Assembly: GCF_001685395.1 (NCBI RefSeq)
Contig: NZ_CP014167.1
Span: 2,237,501-2,301,500, forward strand
Source of the DNA: Paenibacillus yonginensis
GTDB taxonomy: Bacteria; Bacillota; Bacilli; Paenibacillales; Paenibacillaceae
DNA length: 64,000 nt
Direction: 5' to 3'
The position numbers and the translations under genes are program-made. Below, piece after piece: positions 10,217 through 18,813 of the stretch. Below the pieces are notes generated by a model that had not been told where the DNA came from, made no database searches, and saw only the letters and a program-made list of their open reading frames with translations. Positions within the stretch are counted from its first letter, which is position 1, and each line of letters starts with the position of its first letter.

Positions 10217-12038
10217 GCGGATCACCCAATTCGTATTTTGGTAAAATGCATTGAATCGCTACGCCCATCCCGGGCGTCGTACATATAAACAGGCCGTACT
10301 CCTTGCCATACTGCAGCTTGATCCGGTCTGCCACATTCCGCAGCCCGATGCCTCTTCGCTCTTCGCCCGGATAATAGATCTGCATCTGCTGCTCATTGGA
10401 TTCGGCGTCCATATTCAAATTGGCCAGCAGCTCGGCACCCGTCATGCCCGTGCCGTTGTCTTCCACACGAAGCAGAATTCTGTCTTCTTCCACGCTGCCG
10501 GAAATGCGCACTTCCCCTTTATAAGGAATCCCTTCAAAGCCATGCTGGATGCTGTTCTCGACCAAAGGCTGAAGCATCAGCTTGAGCACCTGGTAATTAA
10601 GCATTTCCTCGGGAATGTCGATCGTGTAATCAAACAAATCGTCCCAGCGGTATTTCTGAATTTCGAGATAACTCGTCAGGTGCTCCAGCTCCAGCCACAG
10701 CGGAATTTCCTCCCGGTCCTGAATGCTGATCCTTAGGATATTGCCGAGTCTGAGCACCATCTCACTAACCTTCCGGCCTTCATTCTGCACGGCAAGACCG
10801 TTAATCAGCTCCAGCGTATTAAACAGAAAATGAGGTTTGATCTGAGCCTGCAGCACACGAAGCTCGGCTTTCGCCTTCTGCTGCTGCTCCATCTTCACTT
10901 CCTCCAGCAGGCCGCCAATTTTCTCCGTCAAGTTGTTGAATCCCTGCAGAAGCAGCAGCAGCTCATCATGGCCCTTTTCTTCAACCCTGGCGTTCAAATC
11001 TCCGTCTTCCACCTTGCGCATAAACCGTACGATGATGCCAATCGTACCGGTAATCCGGTTCATAAAGAAGGTGTTAAACAGCATGGCGGTTAGTATACAA
11101 ACCCCCAGAATCACCATAAACCAGGCCGCGAAGGTCATAACTTCCTTGGACAAATAATCCCAAGACGTCACGGAGACGAGGCTCCAGGAATAATCCTGCA
11201 GATGATAAACCGAAACCACACTTTCCTGGCCGTCAAACCGGGCTTTAAAGCTTTTATAGCCGCCTTTGGCAACCGTTATGTTTTTCCCGGTGTATTCATG
11301 GATCGGGTGGCCGTCCAGCTTGTTCTGGTAATCATACAGAATGGTGCCTTCGTCATTGACCAGCAGAAACCTTGTATCTCTTAAATGATTGCGAAGCTGC
11401 AAATTTTTAAAAATATCTTCAAACTCCCAGTTCTTCACCTGCACGATCAGAATACCGACATTCTGCAGATAACTCAGTTCCTTAATGAGTCTGATTTGTG
11501 TAAAAACCTGCTCCGAACCAGTTAATTCTGGATATTCGTGCGGGGCGATCCACTTGGATTGGCCTTTCAGATTTAAGACTTCCTGATATAACGGCTCCTG
11601 CTTGAACTTCTCAAACGGGAGCATCTTGAAATTTTCTTTGTTAAAAATAGAAATGGGTTTATCTTGTGCTCCCTCTTTCAGGTTATAGAGGAAGGCGTAA
11701 TCGATGGAAGGATGATTATACAGCAGCGACCGAAAGTTGCGCTGATTAGCGTTGAGGCTGAGCTGATCTTTGGCGGTCAAATTCTGGTTGTCGGGATTGC
11801 CTGAATTCAGCGCCATCTGGAATACGCCTTTAGCGATCCCATCATCGGTCACTTTGTCCATTTCCTCGAAAACGCCGGTGATGCTGTAGCTAATCGACTT
11901 CAGTGCGTATTCCGCCTGATCGCTGTATTTGGTTTCAATATAATGAAAGATAGCGAAGAAAGTAATGATGCCTACGATAAACAAAGGGATAATGACCAGA
12001 GATAAAAAGGCCGTAAAAAGTTTGATGCGCAGATTCAT
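10206..12038 (-). CDS. Sensor histidine kinase, YesM family
   Basis: Membrane sensor, 610 aa: an N-terminal transmembrane helix (FLSLVIIPLFIVGIITFFAI), an extracellular domain of about 270 aa (dCache-like by position and length), a second helix near residue 310, HAMP, then a His_kinase domain with QAQIKPHFLFNTLELI (phospho-His in PHFLFN). The ATPase domain has QPLVENSIQHG, VEDNGTGM and RRGIGLRNV. YesM kinases in Paenibacillus usually sense an extracellular sugar or the sugar-loaded binding protein. The gene is followed by its partner regulator with overlap and preceded by two permease genes. Confidence 0.93.
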   Translation of the reverse strand: MNLRIKLFTAFLSLVIIPLFIVGIITFFAIFHYIETKYSDQAEYALKSISYSITGVFEEMDKVTDDGIAKGVFQMALNSGNPDNQNLTAKDQLSLNANQRNFRSLLYNHPSIDYAFLYNLKEGAQDKPISIFNKENFKMLPFEKFKQEPLYQEVLNLKGQSKWIAPHEYPELTGSEQVFTQIRLIKELSYLQNVGILIVQVKNWEFEDIFKNLQLRNHLRDTRFLLVNDEGTILYDYQNKLDGHPIHEYTGKNITVAKGGYKSFKARFDGQESVVSVYHLQDYSWSLVSVTSWDYLSKEVMTFAAWFMVILGVCILTAMLFNTFFMNRITGTIGIIVRFMRKVEDGDLNARVEEKGHDELLLLLQGFNNLTEKIGGLLEEVKMEQQQKAKAELRVLQAQIKPHFLFNTLELINGLAVQNEGRKVSEMVLRLGNILRISIQDREEIPLWLELEHLTSYLEIQKYRWDDLFDYTIDIPEEMLNYQVLKLMLQPLVENSIQHGFEGIPYKGEVRISGSVEEDRILLRVEDNGTGMTGAELLANLNMDAESNEQQMQIYYPGEERRGIGLRNVADRIKLQYGKEYGLFICTTPGMGVAIQCILPKYELGDPHEA

Positions 12039-12063
12039 ATGTAACTGCTCCCTGTCAAAGCCG

Positions 12064-12894
12064 TTATCCCTTAACGCTGCCGGCGGTTACCCCTTCAATG
12101 ATCTTCTCCTGCAGGATCGCATAAATCACAATTACCGGTACCACGGAAAATACAATTCCGGCTGACATCTGCGCGTAATTCATCTGATATTGATCCCGGA
12201 ATTGAACCATACCTACCGGAAGCGTCCTCAAGTCATCATTGGAAAGGAAGTAGTTGGCCAGCAGGAACTCATTCCAATTCCCCAGAAAATTGACGATAAA
12301 CACCGTAACCATCGCCGGGACTGTTAAAGGTATTATCATTCTAGCAAAGATACCCCCCGACCTCAATCCATCCATAACCGCGGCCTCTTCGATTTCACTA
12401 GGCAGAGAGCGCATGAAAGCCGCTAAAATAATGATCGTAAACGGAATGGCATTCGCTACATAAGGAATAATCAGTGCCCAGTGGGTATCCAGAATGTGCA
12501 GCTTTCTGACCAGTGTATAAATCGGCAGCATTAAAGCATTGTTAGGAATCAGCATGCCGACGAGCACCAGTCCAAACAGCGCTGCAGCCACACGTCCATA
12601 TCTCATTCGAGTTACCGCAAATGCAAACATGGAGCCAAGCAGAATGCTGACGACCGATGATAACACGGAGATATACAAGCTGTTGAAAAAATACGTGCTG
12701 ATTTTGGCATTCACCCACGCCTCCACATAGTTATGGAAGACCAGCTTGTGGGGGATGCCAAACGGATTGAGCGCTATGGCGTTGTTGTCCGTTTTGACCG
12801 AGGAGAACAGCACGAACAAGAACGGAAATAGAATGACGACCAAATACAAAAGCAGAAAGAGATGCGGCAGTCCTTTTTTCCATGTACGGGTCAT
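12064..12894 (-). CDS. Carbohydrate ABC transporter permease, MalG type
   Basis: Inner component of an ABC sugar importer, 276 aa with six predicted helices. The cytoplasmic coupling (EAA) loop reads EEAAVMDGLRSGGIFARMII with IPLTVPAM following. This carries the conserved Gly and contacts the shared ATPase. No ATPase gene is present in the operon, as is common for Firmicute sugar importers that borrow an MsmX-type ATPase encoded elsewhere. The stop of the upstream permease overlaps this start (TGATG). Confidence 0.94.
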   Translation of the reverse strand: MTRTWKKGLPHLFLLLYLVVILFPFLFVLFSSVKTDNNAIALNPFGIPHKLVFHNYVEAWVNAKISTYFFNSLYISVLSSVVSILLGSMFAFAVTRMRYGRVAAALFGLVLVGMLIPNNALMLPIYTLVRKLHILDTHWALIIPYVANAIPFTIIILAAFMRSLPSEIEEAAVMDGLRSGGIFARMIIPLTVPAMVTVFIVNFLGNWNEFLLANYFLSNDDLRTLPVGMVQFRDQYQMNYAQMSAGIVFSVVPVIVIYAILQEKIIEGVTAGSVKG

Positions 12895-13778
12895 CAGTAT
12901 TCAATCCTTTCATTGCGACGGGCAATCAGCAGCTGGTACAAGACCGTTACGATGACCGTAAAGATAAAAATCAGCACCGCGATCGTATTCCCGTAGCCGT
13001 ATTTGAAGTTGGTAATCGCATATTTGATCATATACGTGGCCATGACTTCCGTTGAGCCGGCCGGTCCGCCTTTGGTCATAACCAGAACGATATCTGCCGC
13101 TTTCATGGCGCCGGCAATCGACAGCATAATGACTACGGAAATGATCGGCCGGATCAAAGGCAAGGTAATCCGTACCGCTCTTTGAAAAGCCGACGCTCCG
13201 TCGATGGCAGCCGCCTCGTCGAGTTCGCCCGGAATGGACAAAATCGCCGCCAGCACCATCACGATATAAAATCCCGTCCACTGCCAGGCGTTCGTAATCA
13301 GGATCGACAGCATCGCATAACGTTCATCGGACAGCCAATAAATCGGCTTGATCCCGAAGGTGCCGAGGATCTGATTCAGCAGCCCGATGTCCGGCTCGTA
13401 GATGAAGCCCCACAAAATACCGATGACGGCTGTGGACATAATGGAAGGCAGAAAGACCGTCGTTTTGTATAGCCCCTTGAGCTTTTTGACATGGGCAATC
13501 AGCAAAGAGAACAGGATAATCAGCGGAACTTGAATGAAGACGGAGAAGACGATAAACCAGCCATTATTTTGGACCGAAACCCAGAAACGTTTCTGCTCCA
13601 AAGCTTTGGTATAATTTTCGAGCCCGGTCCATTTCACATGTGCGGAAACCCCGTTCCAGCTTGTAAAGCTGTAGTAGATGGAAGAGAAGATCGGATAAAT
13701 AAAAAACATAACAAACAAAATCAGGGCCGGCAGGATAAATAAAAGAAAAATCGTTGGGCTTCTTAGCGCTTTGTTCAT
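12894..13778 (-). CDS. Carbohydrate ABC transporter permease, MalF/UgpA type
   Basis: Partner permease, 294 aa with six hydrophobic segments. The coupling loop is DEAAAIDGASAFQRAVRITL followed by PLIRPI. A GTG at 13790 opens the longest frame, but the ATG at 13778 follows GGAGG by 5 nt and is the likely start (MNKALRSPTIF). Together with the MalG-type permease it forms the channel for the sugar delivered by the downstream-named lipoprotein. Confidence 0.94.
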   Translation of the reverse strand: MNKALRSPTIFLLFILPALILFVMFFIYPIFSSIYYSFTSWNGVSAHVKWTGLENYTKALEQKRFWVSVQNNGWFIVFSVFIQVPLIILFSLLIAHVKKLKGLYKTTVFLPSIMSTAVIGILWGFIYEPDIGLLNQILGTFGIKPIYWLSDERYAMLSILITNAWQWTGFYIVMVLAAILSIPGELDEAAAIDGASAFQRAVRITLPLIRPIISVVIMLSIAGAMKAADIVLVMTKGGPAGSTEVMATYMIKYAITNFKYGYGNTIAVLIFIFTVIVTVLYQLLIARRNERIEY

Positions 13779-13824
13779 GAGGACCTCCACAAGACGTTAT
13801 CGTTCATCCAAACCAAAGCAAGAA

Positions 13825-13855
13825 TGCGCTTCGCCCGATTTGTCGGCGAAACGCA
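13825..13855 (-). other. Hairpin between binding-protein and permease genes
   Basis: On the minus strand TGCGTTTCGCC pairs with GGCGAAGCGCA around a 9-nt loop (one G-U pair). No T-run follows. Such hairpins often protect the binding-protein mRNA or dampen transcription into the permease genes; that role is inferred. Confidence 0.55.
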
Positions 13856-13872
13856 TCCCGGGTCCAGCAGCT

Positions 13873-15267
13873 TTATTCCGAATCCGCGTTGGCTTCTTCC
13901 TGCACGGCTTGAAGTTCTTTGCCCATCTGTTCAGGTGTTGTCTGTTTGCCGATCAGCTTCTGAATCTGGATGTTGCTGATTTCGGTCGTTACATCCCCTT
14001 GAACGAGCGAGTCAAACGCAGGGAAAGAAGATTTCGAATTATTCAGCACATTGACGATTTCTTTCATCAGATCGTCCGTAATATTAGCCGAAAGCACGTC
14101 TTCGCTCAGCTTCATCGCTGGAAGCACACCGTCCTCAACCAGACCGCGGATCTGCATTTCTTCGTTGTACATGTATTTGATGAACAGCTTAACGGCCTGC
14201 AGCTTTCTTGGGTCCTTCTCTACTGCGGCCGAGAAGCCGTAACCGTTGTTGACGTCACGCATCAGCGCCGTTTGGTCGCCTACACCGCCGTCAACCGGAG
14301 GAAGGTTAAAGAACCCGACTTTGCCGATCAACCCCTCGCCGGATTGACCTTCTTTGAATACGGAGGATTTCCAGGTGCCGTCATACATTAGAACAGCTTC
14401 ACCGCTGGTGAATTGGGTCGTATACTCTGCATATTCAAAGCCAAGCTCGCCTTTCTTGAAGTAACCTTTATCTTCCCACTCCTGATATTTCGCAAAAGCC
14501 TTCACCACATTTGGATCTGACCATTTCGCTTCACCGGTGACAAATTTCTGGGTCACGTCAGGTCCTGCATATCTCGCCCAAAGATGGTTGGCCAGCATAA
14601 GCGGCACCCAGCCGGCTTTGGACGCAGCGGCCATCGGCACTTTGCCGTCCGCTTTGATTTTGGCCAGCAGGTCTTCCAGTTCGGCCCAAGTGGTTGGAAC
14701 TTTCAGGCCCTTCTCTTCGAAATAAGCTTTATTGTAGAAAAATCCTTCGCCCGAGCCGCCGATCGGCAAACCGTAGACGTTGCCTTCATAAGTGAAGGGC
14801 TCTAAAGAAGAAAAGCTGTCCGACAGGCCAAGCTCATCCAGTATCGGACTTAAATTGAGCAGCATGCCTTCTTTGGCGTAGACCTGGGAGTCCGGACTTC
14901 CAAACAAATCAAAAATATCCGGCGGGTTGCCCGCAGCCATCTCGCCGCGGAGCTTCTCTTTGCGGTTAACGTCCGACTCGACCCCGTCCAGTTTGATCGT
15001 GAGGCCAGGGACATCGGCTTCTACTTTCTTAACGACATCATTCAGGATCGCAAGACGTTTCTGTTTGTCGGCTCCCACCTGGGTATGACGCAAAGTCAGT
15101 TCGAATGGAGAGGTGTCCGTGGTGGATTCGCTAGGTGTGTTTGAGGCATCATTTGAGGCATTGCCTGCAGCCGAATTGTTGTTGTTGCCGTTGCCGCTGC
15201 CGCAGGCAGACAGCAGAGTCGTGGCTGCGATGAACAGCGTAAGTAACAGGACCATGCTTTTCTTCAT
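13873..15267 (-). CDS. Extracellular sugar-binding lipoprotein (ABC family 1)
   Basis: Solute receptor of the importer, 464 aa. The signal peptide ends in the lipobox LLSAC (Cys22), followed by a Gly/Asn/Ser-rich tether and the bacterial extracellular solute-binding fold (NPPDIFDLFGSPDSQ; GLPIGGSGEGFFYNKAYFEE; AVLMYDGTWKSS). It is the first gene of the operon (binding protein, permease, permease, kinase, regulator, NagZ-like enzyme). A TATAAT -10 element is visible on the minus strand at 15315-15310 without a good -35, consistent with an activator-dependent promoter. The substrate is unknown; an N-acetylglucosamine-containing oligosaccharide is a guess from the glycosidase. Confidence 0.93.
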   Translation of the reverse strand: MKKSMVLLLTLFIAATTLLSACGSGNGNNNNSAAGNASNDASNTPSESTTDTSPFELTLRHTQVGADKQKRLAILNDVVKKVEADVPGLTIKLDGVESDVNRKEKLRGEMAAGNPPDIFDLFGSPDSQVYAKEGMLLNLSPILDELGLSDSFSSLEPFTYEGNVYGLPIGGSGEGFFYNKAYFEEKGLKVPTTWAELEDLLAKIKADGKVPMAAASKAGWVPLMLANHLWARYAGPDVTQKFVTGEAKWSDPNVVKAFAKYQEWEDKGYFKKGELGFEYAEYTTQFTSGEAVLMYDGTWKSSVFKEGQSGEGLIGKVGFFNLPPVDGGVGDQTALMRDVNNGYGFSAAVEKDPRKLQAVKLFIKYMYNEEMQIRGLVEDGVLPAMKLSEDVLSANITDDLMKEIVNVLNNSKSSFPAFDSLVQGDVTTEISNIQIQKLIGKQTTPEQMGKELQAVQEEANADSE

Positions 15268-15387
15268 CTTCCAAAATCCCCCCGAATGATCGATTTGTTT
15301 TACAATCTTATTATAGATTTAGGCCATCAGCCCCAGAAAGGAGGATATTTTTCTAATCGGGGGATAATATCATCCAAAATAACAAAA

Positions 15388-15432
15388 GAAAGCGGTTCAA
15401 CTTCACATGTTCTGTGAGTTGACCGCTTTTTG
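15388..15432. terminator. Strong bidirectional terminator after pflA
   Basis: AAAGCGGT-CAACTTCACA pairs with TGTGAGTTGACCGCTTT around a short loop, with T-run on one side and A-run on the other. It separates the pfl operon from the sugar-operon promoter. Confidence 0.8.
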
Positions 15433-15457
15433 CGTCACAATCTATGACATGAATCTA

Positions 15458-16219
15458 TCAGGAGGTTAAACCCATGACGGCTTTGTCCGCCGCTATTTCT
15501 TTCATCCCCTGCTCCACCAGTTGGTAGGCTCTCGTTACTTCTTCAGGAGTAGGACTAGGCACTCCTTCCAGCGGATAAGCCCATTTCAAGGCTTCCCATT
15601 TGTAGATGCCCATTTGATGATACGGCAAAATCTCGAATTTCTCCACGGCGTTCAGCCCGCCGATAAAACGTCCAAGCTCAAGCAAATCCTCTTCATCCGT
15701 ATTGATTCCAGGGACAAGCACGTGCCGGATCCACATGGGACGGTTATGATCCGACAGCCATTTGGCCATCGCCAGCATCTTATCATTAGGTTTGCCTGTC
15801 AGCTTGATGTGCTTCTCATTATCGATATGCTTCAAATCCAGAAGCACCAGATCTGTAACATCCAGCAAACCCTTGATTTTATCCCCTTCGTTATAACCGT
15901 TTGTATCCAAGGTAGTGTGAAGGTTCCAGCGTTCCTTCACGGCACGGAACAAATCAGCCACGAAATGGGCCTGCAGCGTCGCTTCGCCGCCGGATACCGT
16001 AAGTCCCCCGCCGGAGGTGCGGTAATAACTAATGTAAGGCTCAATTTCGGCCAGCACTTCCTCCAGCGTCATATCCTTGCCGCCTTCCAGATTCCAGGTG
16101 TCCGGATTATGACAATACTGGCATTTCAGCAGACAGCCCTGCATAAAGAGTACGAAACGAATTCCGGGGCCGTCGACCGTTCCGAAGGTTTCTAATGAAT
16201 GTATGTGCCCTTTGATCAT
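15458..16219 (-). CDS. pflA: Pyruvate formate-lyase activating enzyme
   Basis: Radical-SAM enzyme (253 aa) that installs the glycyl radical on PflB under anaerobic conditions. The [4Fe-4S]/SAM cluster motif CLLKCQYC (Cx3Cx2C) is near residue 29, and the TSGGGLTVSGGEA motif near residue 70 binds SAM. Length and sequence are typical of Firmicute PflA. It lies 45 nt downstream of pflB and shares its Fnr-type promoter. Confidence 0.97.
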   Translation of the reverse strand: MIKGHIHSLETFGTVDGPGIRFVLFMQGCLLKCQYCHNPDTWNLEGGKDMTLEEVLAEIEPYISYYRTSGGGLTVSGGEATLQAHFVADLFRAVKERWNLHTTLDTNGYNEGDKIKGLLDVTDLVLLDLKHIDNEKHIKLTGKPNDKMLAMAKWLSDHNRPMWIRHVLVPGINTDEEDLLELGRFIGGLNAVEKFEILPYHQMGIYKWEALKWAYPLEGVPSPTPEEVTRAYQLVEQGMKEIAADKAVMGLTS

Positions 16220-16264
16220 GTTACGTCATCCTTTCTGCAGGGACTGCAGGGAATTGTTTATTTC

Positions 16265-18526
16265 TTACATGCCTTCATGGAACGTTCTGTTGACTACATC
16301 CAGCTGCTGCTCGCGGGTCAGCTTGATAAAGTTAACCGCATAACCGGATACGCGGATGGTCAATTGCGGATAGTTCTCTGGATGGTCCATCGCATCCAGC
16401 AGCTGTTCGCGGTCGAACACGTTGACGTTCAGGTGATGCGCGTCGCTGCCAAAGTAGCCGTCCATCATTGCTACCAGGTTGTTTTTACGTGATTCCACTT
16501 CTTTACCCAGCGCTTTAGGGACGATTGAGAACGTGTTGGAAATACCGTCAAGGCTGTGTTCGTAAGGCAGTTTGGCTACCGAACTCAAGGAAGCGAGAGC
16601 ACCTTTCTTGTCACGGCCATGCATAGGGTTTGCGCCCGGTGCAAATGGTTCGCCAGCCTTGCGGCCATCAGGTGTTGTACCTGTCTTCTTACCGTACACC
16701 ACGTTGGAGGTGATGGTCAGAATCGATTGGGTTGGCAAAGCGTTGCGGTACGTTTTATGCTTGCGAATCATGCTCATAAAGGTTTCTACCAGGTTGACCG
16801 CAATGCTGTCGACACGATCGTCGTTGTTGCCGTAGCAAGGGAAGTCGCCTTCGATTTCAAAGTCGACTGCGATGCCGTTTTCGTTTCGGATCGGTTTAAC
16901 TTTAGCATATTTGATAGCGCTCAAGGAATCGGCTACAACCGACAGACCGGCGATGCCGCAAGCCATGGTGCGGAGGATGTCGCGATCATGCAGCGCCATT
17001 TCGATCCGTTCGTAAGCGTATTTGTCATGCATGTAGTGGATCACGTTCAGCGTGTTCACATACAGTTTGGACAGCCATTCCATCATTGGAATTAACCGTT
17101 TCATCACTTCGTCGTAGTCCAGATATTCGGAAGTGATGGCTGGGAATTCCGGTGCGATCTGCGTGCCGTATCTTTCATCTTTACCGCCGTTGATGGCGTA
17201 CAGCAAAGCTTTGGCCAGGTTGGCGCGTGCACCGAAGAATTGCATTTGTTTGCCGATGCGCATAGCGGATACGCAGCAGGCGATACCGTAATCATCGCCG
17301 TAGATCGGACGCATCAGATCGTCATTTTCGTATTGGATCGAGCTGGTTTCGATGGAAACCTTAGCGCAATATTTTTTAAATGCATCAGGCAGTTTGTCGG
17401 ACCAGAGAACGGTCAGGTTTGGCTCCGGTGCAGGTCCCAGGTTGTACAGGGTATGCAGGAAGCGGAAGCTGTTCTTGGTGACTTTGGTTGTTCCGTTTAC
17501 AGACATGCCGCCGATGGATTCCGTTACCCAGGTAGGGTCGCCGCTGTAAAGCTCGTTATATTCAGGCGTTCTGAGGAACTTCACGATCCGCAGCTTCATG
17601 ACGAAATGGTCAACCAGTTCCTGAGCTTGTTCTTCTGTCAGCGTGCCTTCGGCAAGGTCACGTTCGATATAAGTGTCAAGGAACGAGGATACACGGCCAA
17701 GAGACATTGCCGCGCCGTCCTGCTCTTTAACGGCTGCCAAATAACCGAAATACAGCCATTGGAAAGCTTCTTTAGCATTGTTGGCCGGTCTGGAGATGTC
17801 AAAGCCGTACATTTCGCCGAGCTGTTTCAATTCGCCCAAAGCGCGGATTTGTTCGGACAGCTCTTCACGGAGACGAATCACGTCGACGTCCATAACATCT
17901 ACTTCCATATCTTTCAGTTCTTCTTGTTTCTGTTTGATCAGGAAGTCTACCCCGTACAAAGCTACGCGGCGGTAGTCGCCGATAATGCGGCCGCGGCCGT
18001 AAGCGTCAGGCAAACCGGTGATGATACCAGTATGACGGGCATTTCTCATTTCTGCCGTATAAGCATCAAATACCCCTTGGTTATGAGTTTTGCGAACGTT
18101 CGTGTACAGATCTACGATTTCTGGCGGAAGGTCAAAGCCGTAAGCTTTACAAGCCGTAATGACCATCCGGATGCCGCCATTAGGGCGAATCGTACGTTGG
18201 AACGGAGCAGAGCCCTGCACACCTACGATTTGCTCTTTGTCTTTATCCAGAAATCCGGGAGCATGGGAAGTGATCGTCGAAGGCGTGTTAACGTCTACGT
18301 CCAGCACACCGCCTGCTTCTCTTTCTTTCTTGGACAGGTCGGACACGATTTCCCACAAAGCTTTGGTATTAGCCGTTGCGCCCTGCAGGAAGGATTCGTT
18401 TCCTTCATAAGGTTTGATGTTGGTATCGATGAAATTGGCCGTATTGACCTCTCTCATCCATTTGCCCGGTTTAAAGCCTCTCCAGGCATTCTGCGTTGCT
18501 GCTGTTTCTTTTTCAATCACCGACAT
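16265..18526 (-). CDS. pflB: Pyruvate formate-lyase (formate C-acetyltransferase)
   Basis: Glycyl-radical enzyme converting pyruvate and CoA to formate and acetyl-CoA during anaerobic growth. The paired active-site cysteines are in GIACCVSAM (mid-protein). The C-terminal glycine-radical loop is RVSGYAVNF. Length is 753 aa from the ATG at 18526, which follows GGAGGG by 7 nt; the upstream in-frame ATG at 18541 overlaps that ribosome binding site and was rejected. Its start is preceded by three Fnr/Rex-type palindromes. PflA is the next gene in the operon. Confidence 0.97.
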   Translation of the reverse strand: MSVIEKETAATQNAWRGFKPGKWMREVNTANFIDTNIKPYEGNESFLQGATANTKALWEIVSDLSKKEREAGGVLDVDVNTPSTITSHAPGFLDKDKEQIVGVQGSAPFQRTIRPNGGIRMVITACKAYGFDLPPEIVDLYTNVRKTHNQGVFDAYTAEMRNARHTGIITGLPDAYGRGRIIGDYRRVALYGVDFLIKQKQEELKDMEVDVMDVDVIRLREELSEQIRALGELKQLGEMYGFDISRPANNAKEAFQWLYFGYLAAVKEQDGAAMSLGRVSSFLDTYIERDLAEGTLTEEQAQELVDHFVMKLRIVKFLRTPEYNELYSGDPTWVTESIGGMSVNGTTKVTKNSFRFLHTLYNLGPAPEPNLTVLWSDKLPDAFKKYCAKVSIETSSIQYENDDLMRPIYGDDYGIACCVSAMRIGKQMQFFGARANLAKALLYAINGGKDERYGTQIAPEFPAITSEYLDYDEVMKRLIPMMEWLSKLYVNTLNVIHYMHDKYAYERIEMALHDRDILRTMACGIAGLSVVADSLSAIKYAKVKPIRNENGIAVDFEIEGDFPCYGNNDDRVDSIAVNLVETFMSMIRKHKTYRNALPTQSILTITSNVVYGKKTGTTPDGRKAGEPFAPGANPMHGRDKKGALASLSSVAKLPYEHSLDGISNTFSIVPKALGKEVESRKNNLVAMMDGYFGSDAHHLNVNVFDREQLLDAMDHPENYPQLTIRVSGYAVNFIKLTREQQLDVVNRTFHEGM

Positions 18527-18600
18527 TTGTAATCCCTCCATTTATATAGTTTGGAGTACGAAGGCTTGAAGGTTATCCTCCGCCTCGAGATCCCTAAAAT

Positions 18601-18618
18601 TTGTGATAGATTTCACAA
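18601..18618 (-). promoter_or_regulatory. Fnr/Rex-type palindrome in the pflB leader
   Basis: TTGTGATAGATTTCACAA matches the Fnr/Crp form TGTGA-N6-TCACA perfectly and the Rex form TTGTGAA-N4-TTCACAA at 13 of 14 fixed positions. It lies about 73-88 nt after the predicted pflB start point, a position better suited to a repressor (Rex) than to an activator. Confidence 0.7.
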
Positions 18619-18695
18619 TTCAGAATCTGATGAGGCCAGTTCAAGGTTATCTTCAGCTGCCCCATCACTTTCGCTTCGGGATCTTTTATGGTTTC

Positions 18696-18701
18696 ATCAT
18701 A
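18696..18701 (-). promoter_or_regulatory. Predicted -10 element of the pflB promoter
   Basis: TATGAT on the minus strand. The 21-bp gap between it and the Fnr palindrome at 18723-18738 puts that palindrome at -41.5, the classical position for Fnr/Crp class II activation. No sigma-A -35 is needed in this arrangement. Confidence 0.65.
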
Positions 18702-18722
18702 GCTTATCCCCGGTAAAAGGGA

Positions 18723-18738
18723 TGTGACAAACATCACA
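18723..18738 (-). promoter_or_regulatory. Fnr box of pflB at about -41.5
   Basis: TGTGACAAACATCACA is a perfect TGTGA-N6-TCACA palindrome. Its spacing from the TATGAT -10 element fits direct activation by the Fnr encoded 3 kb away. Confidence 0.8.
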
Positions 18739-18743
18739 ATTGC

Positions 18744-18759
18744 GGTGATGTTTGTCACT
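18744..18759 (-). promoter_or_regulatory. Second upstream Fnr-like palindrome
   Basis: GGTGATGTTTGTCACT keeps the GTGA-N6-TCAC core. Its centre is 21 bp (two helical turns) from the box at 18723-18738, so two dimers could bind side by side. A degenerate third half-site pair continues to 18768. Confidence 0.55.
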
Positions 18760-18813
18760 TTTTTCACAAAGTTATGGAGTTCAGATCCCTGTCTTATCCC
18801 TTATTTCATCCAT

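Noticed and set aside
17240..18532. 430-codon open frame on the plus strand
   Set aside because: Antisense shadow of pflB without recognisable protein features.
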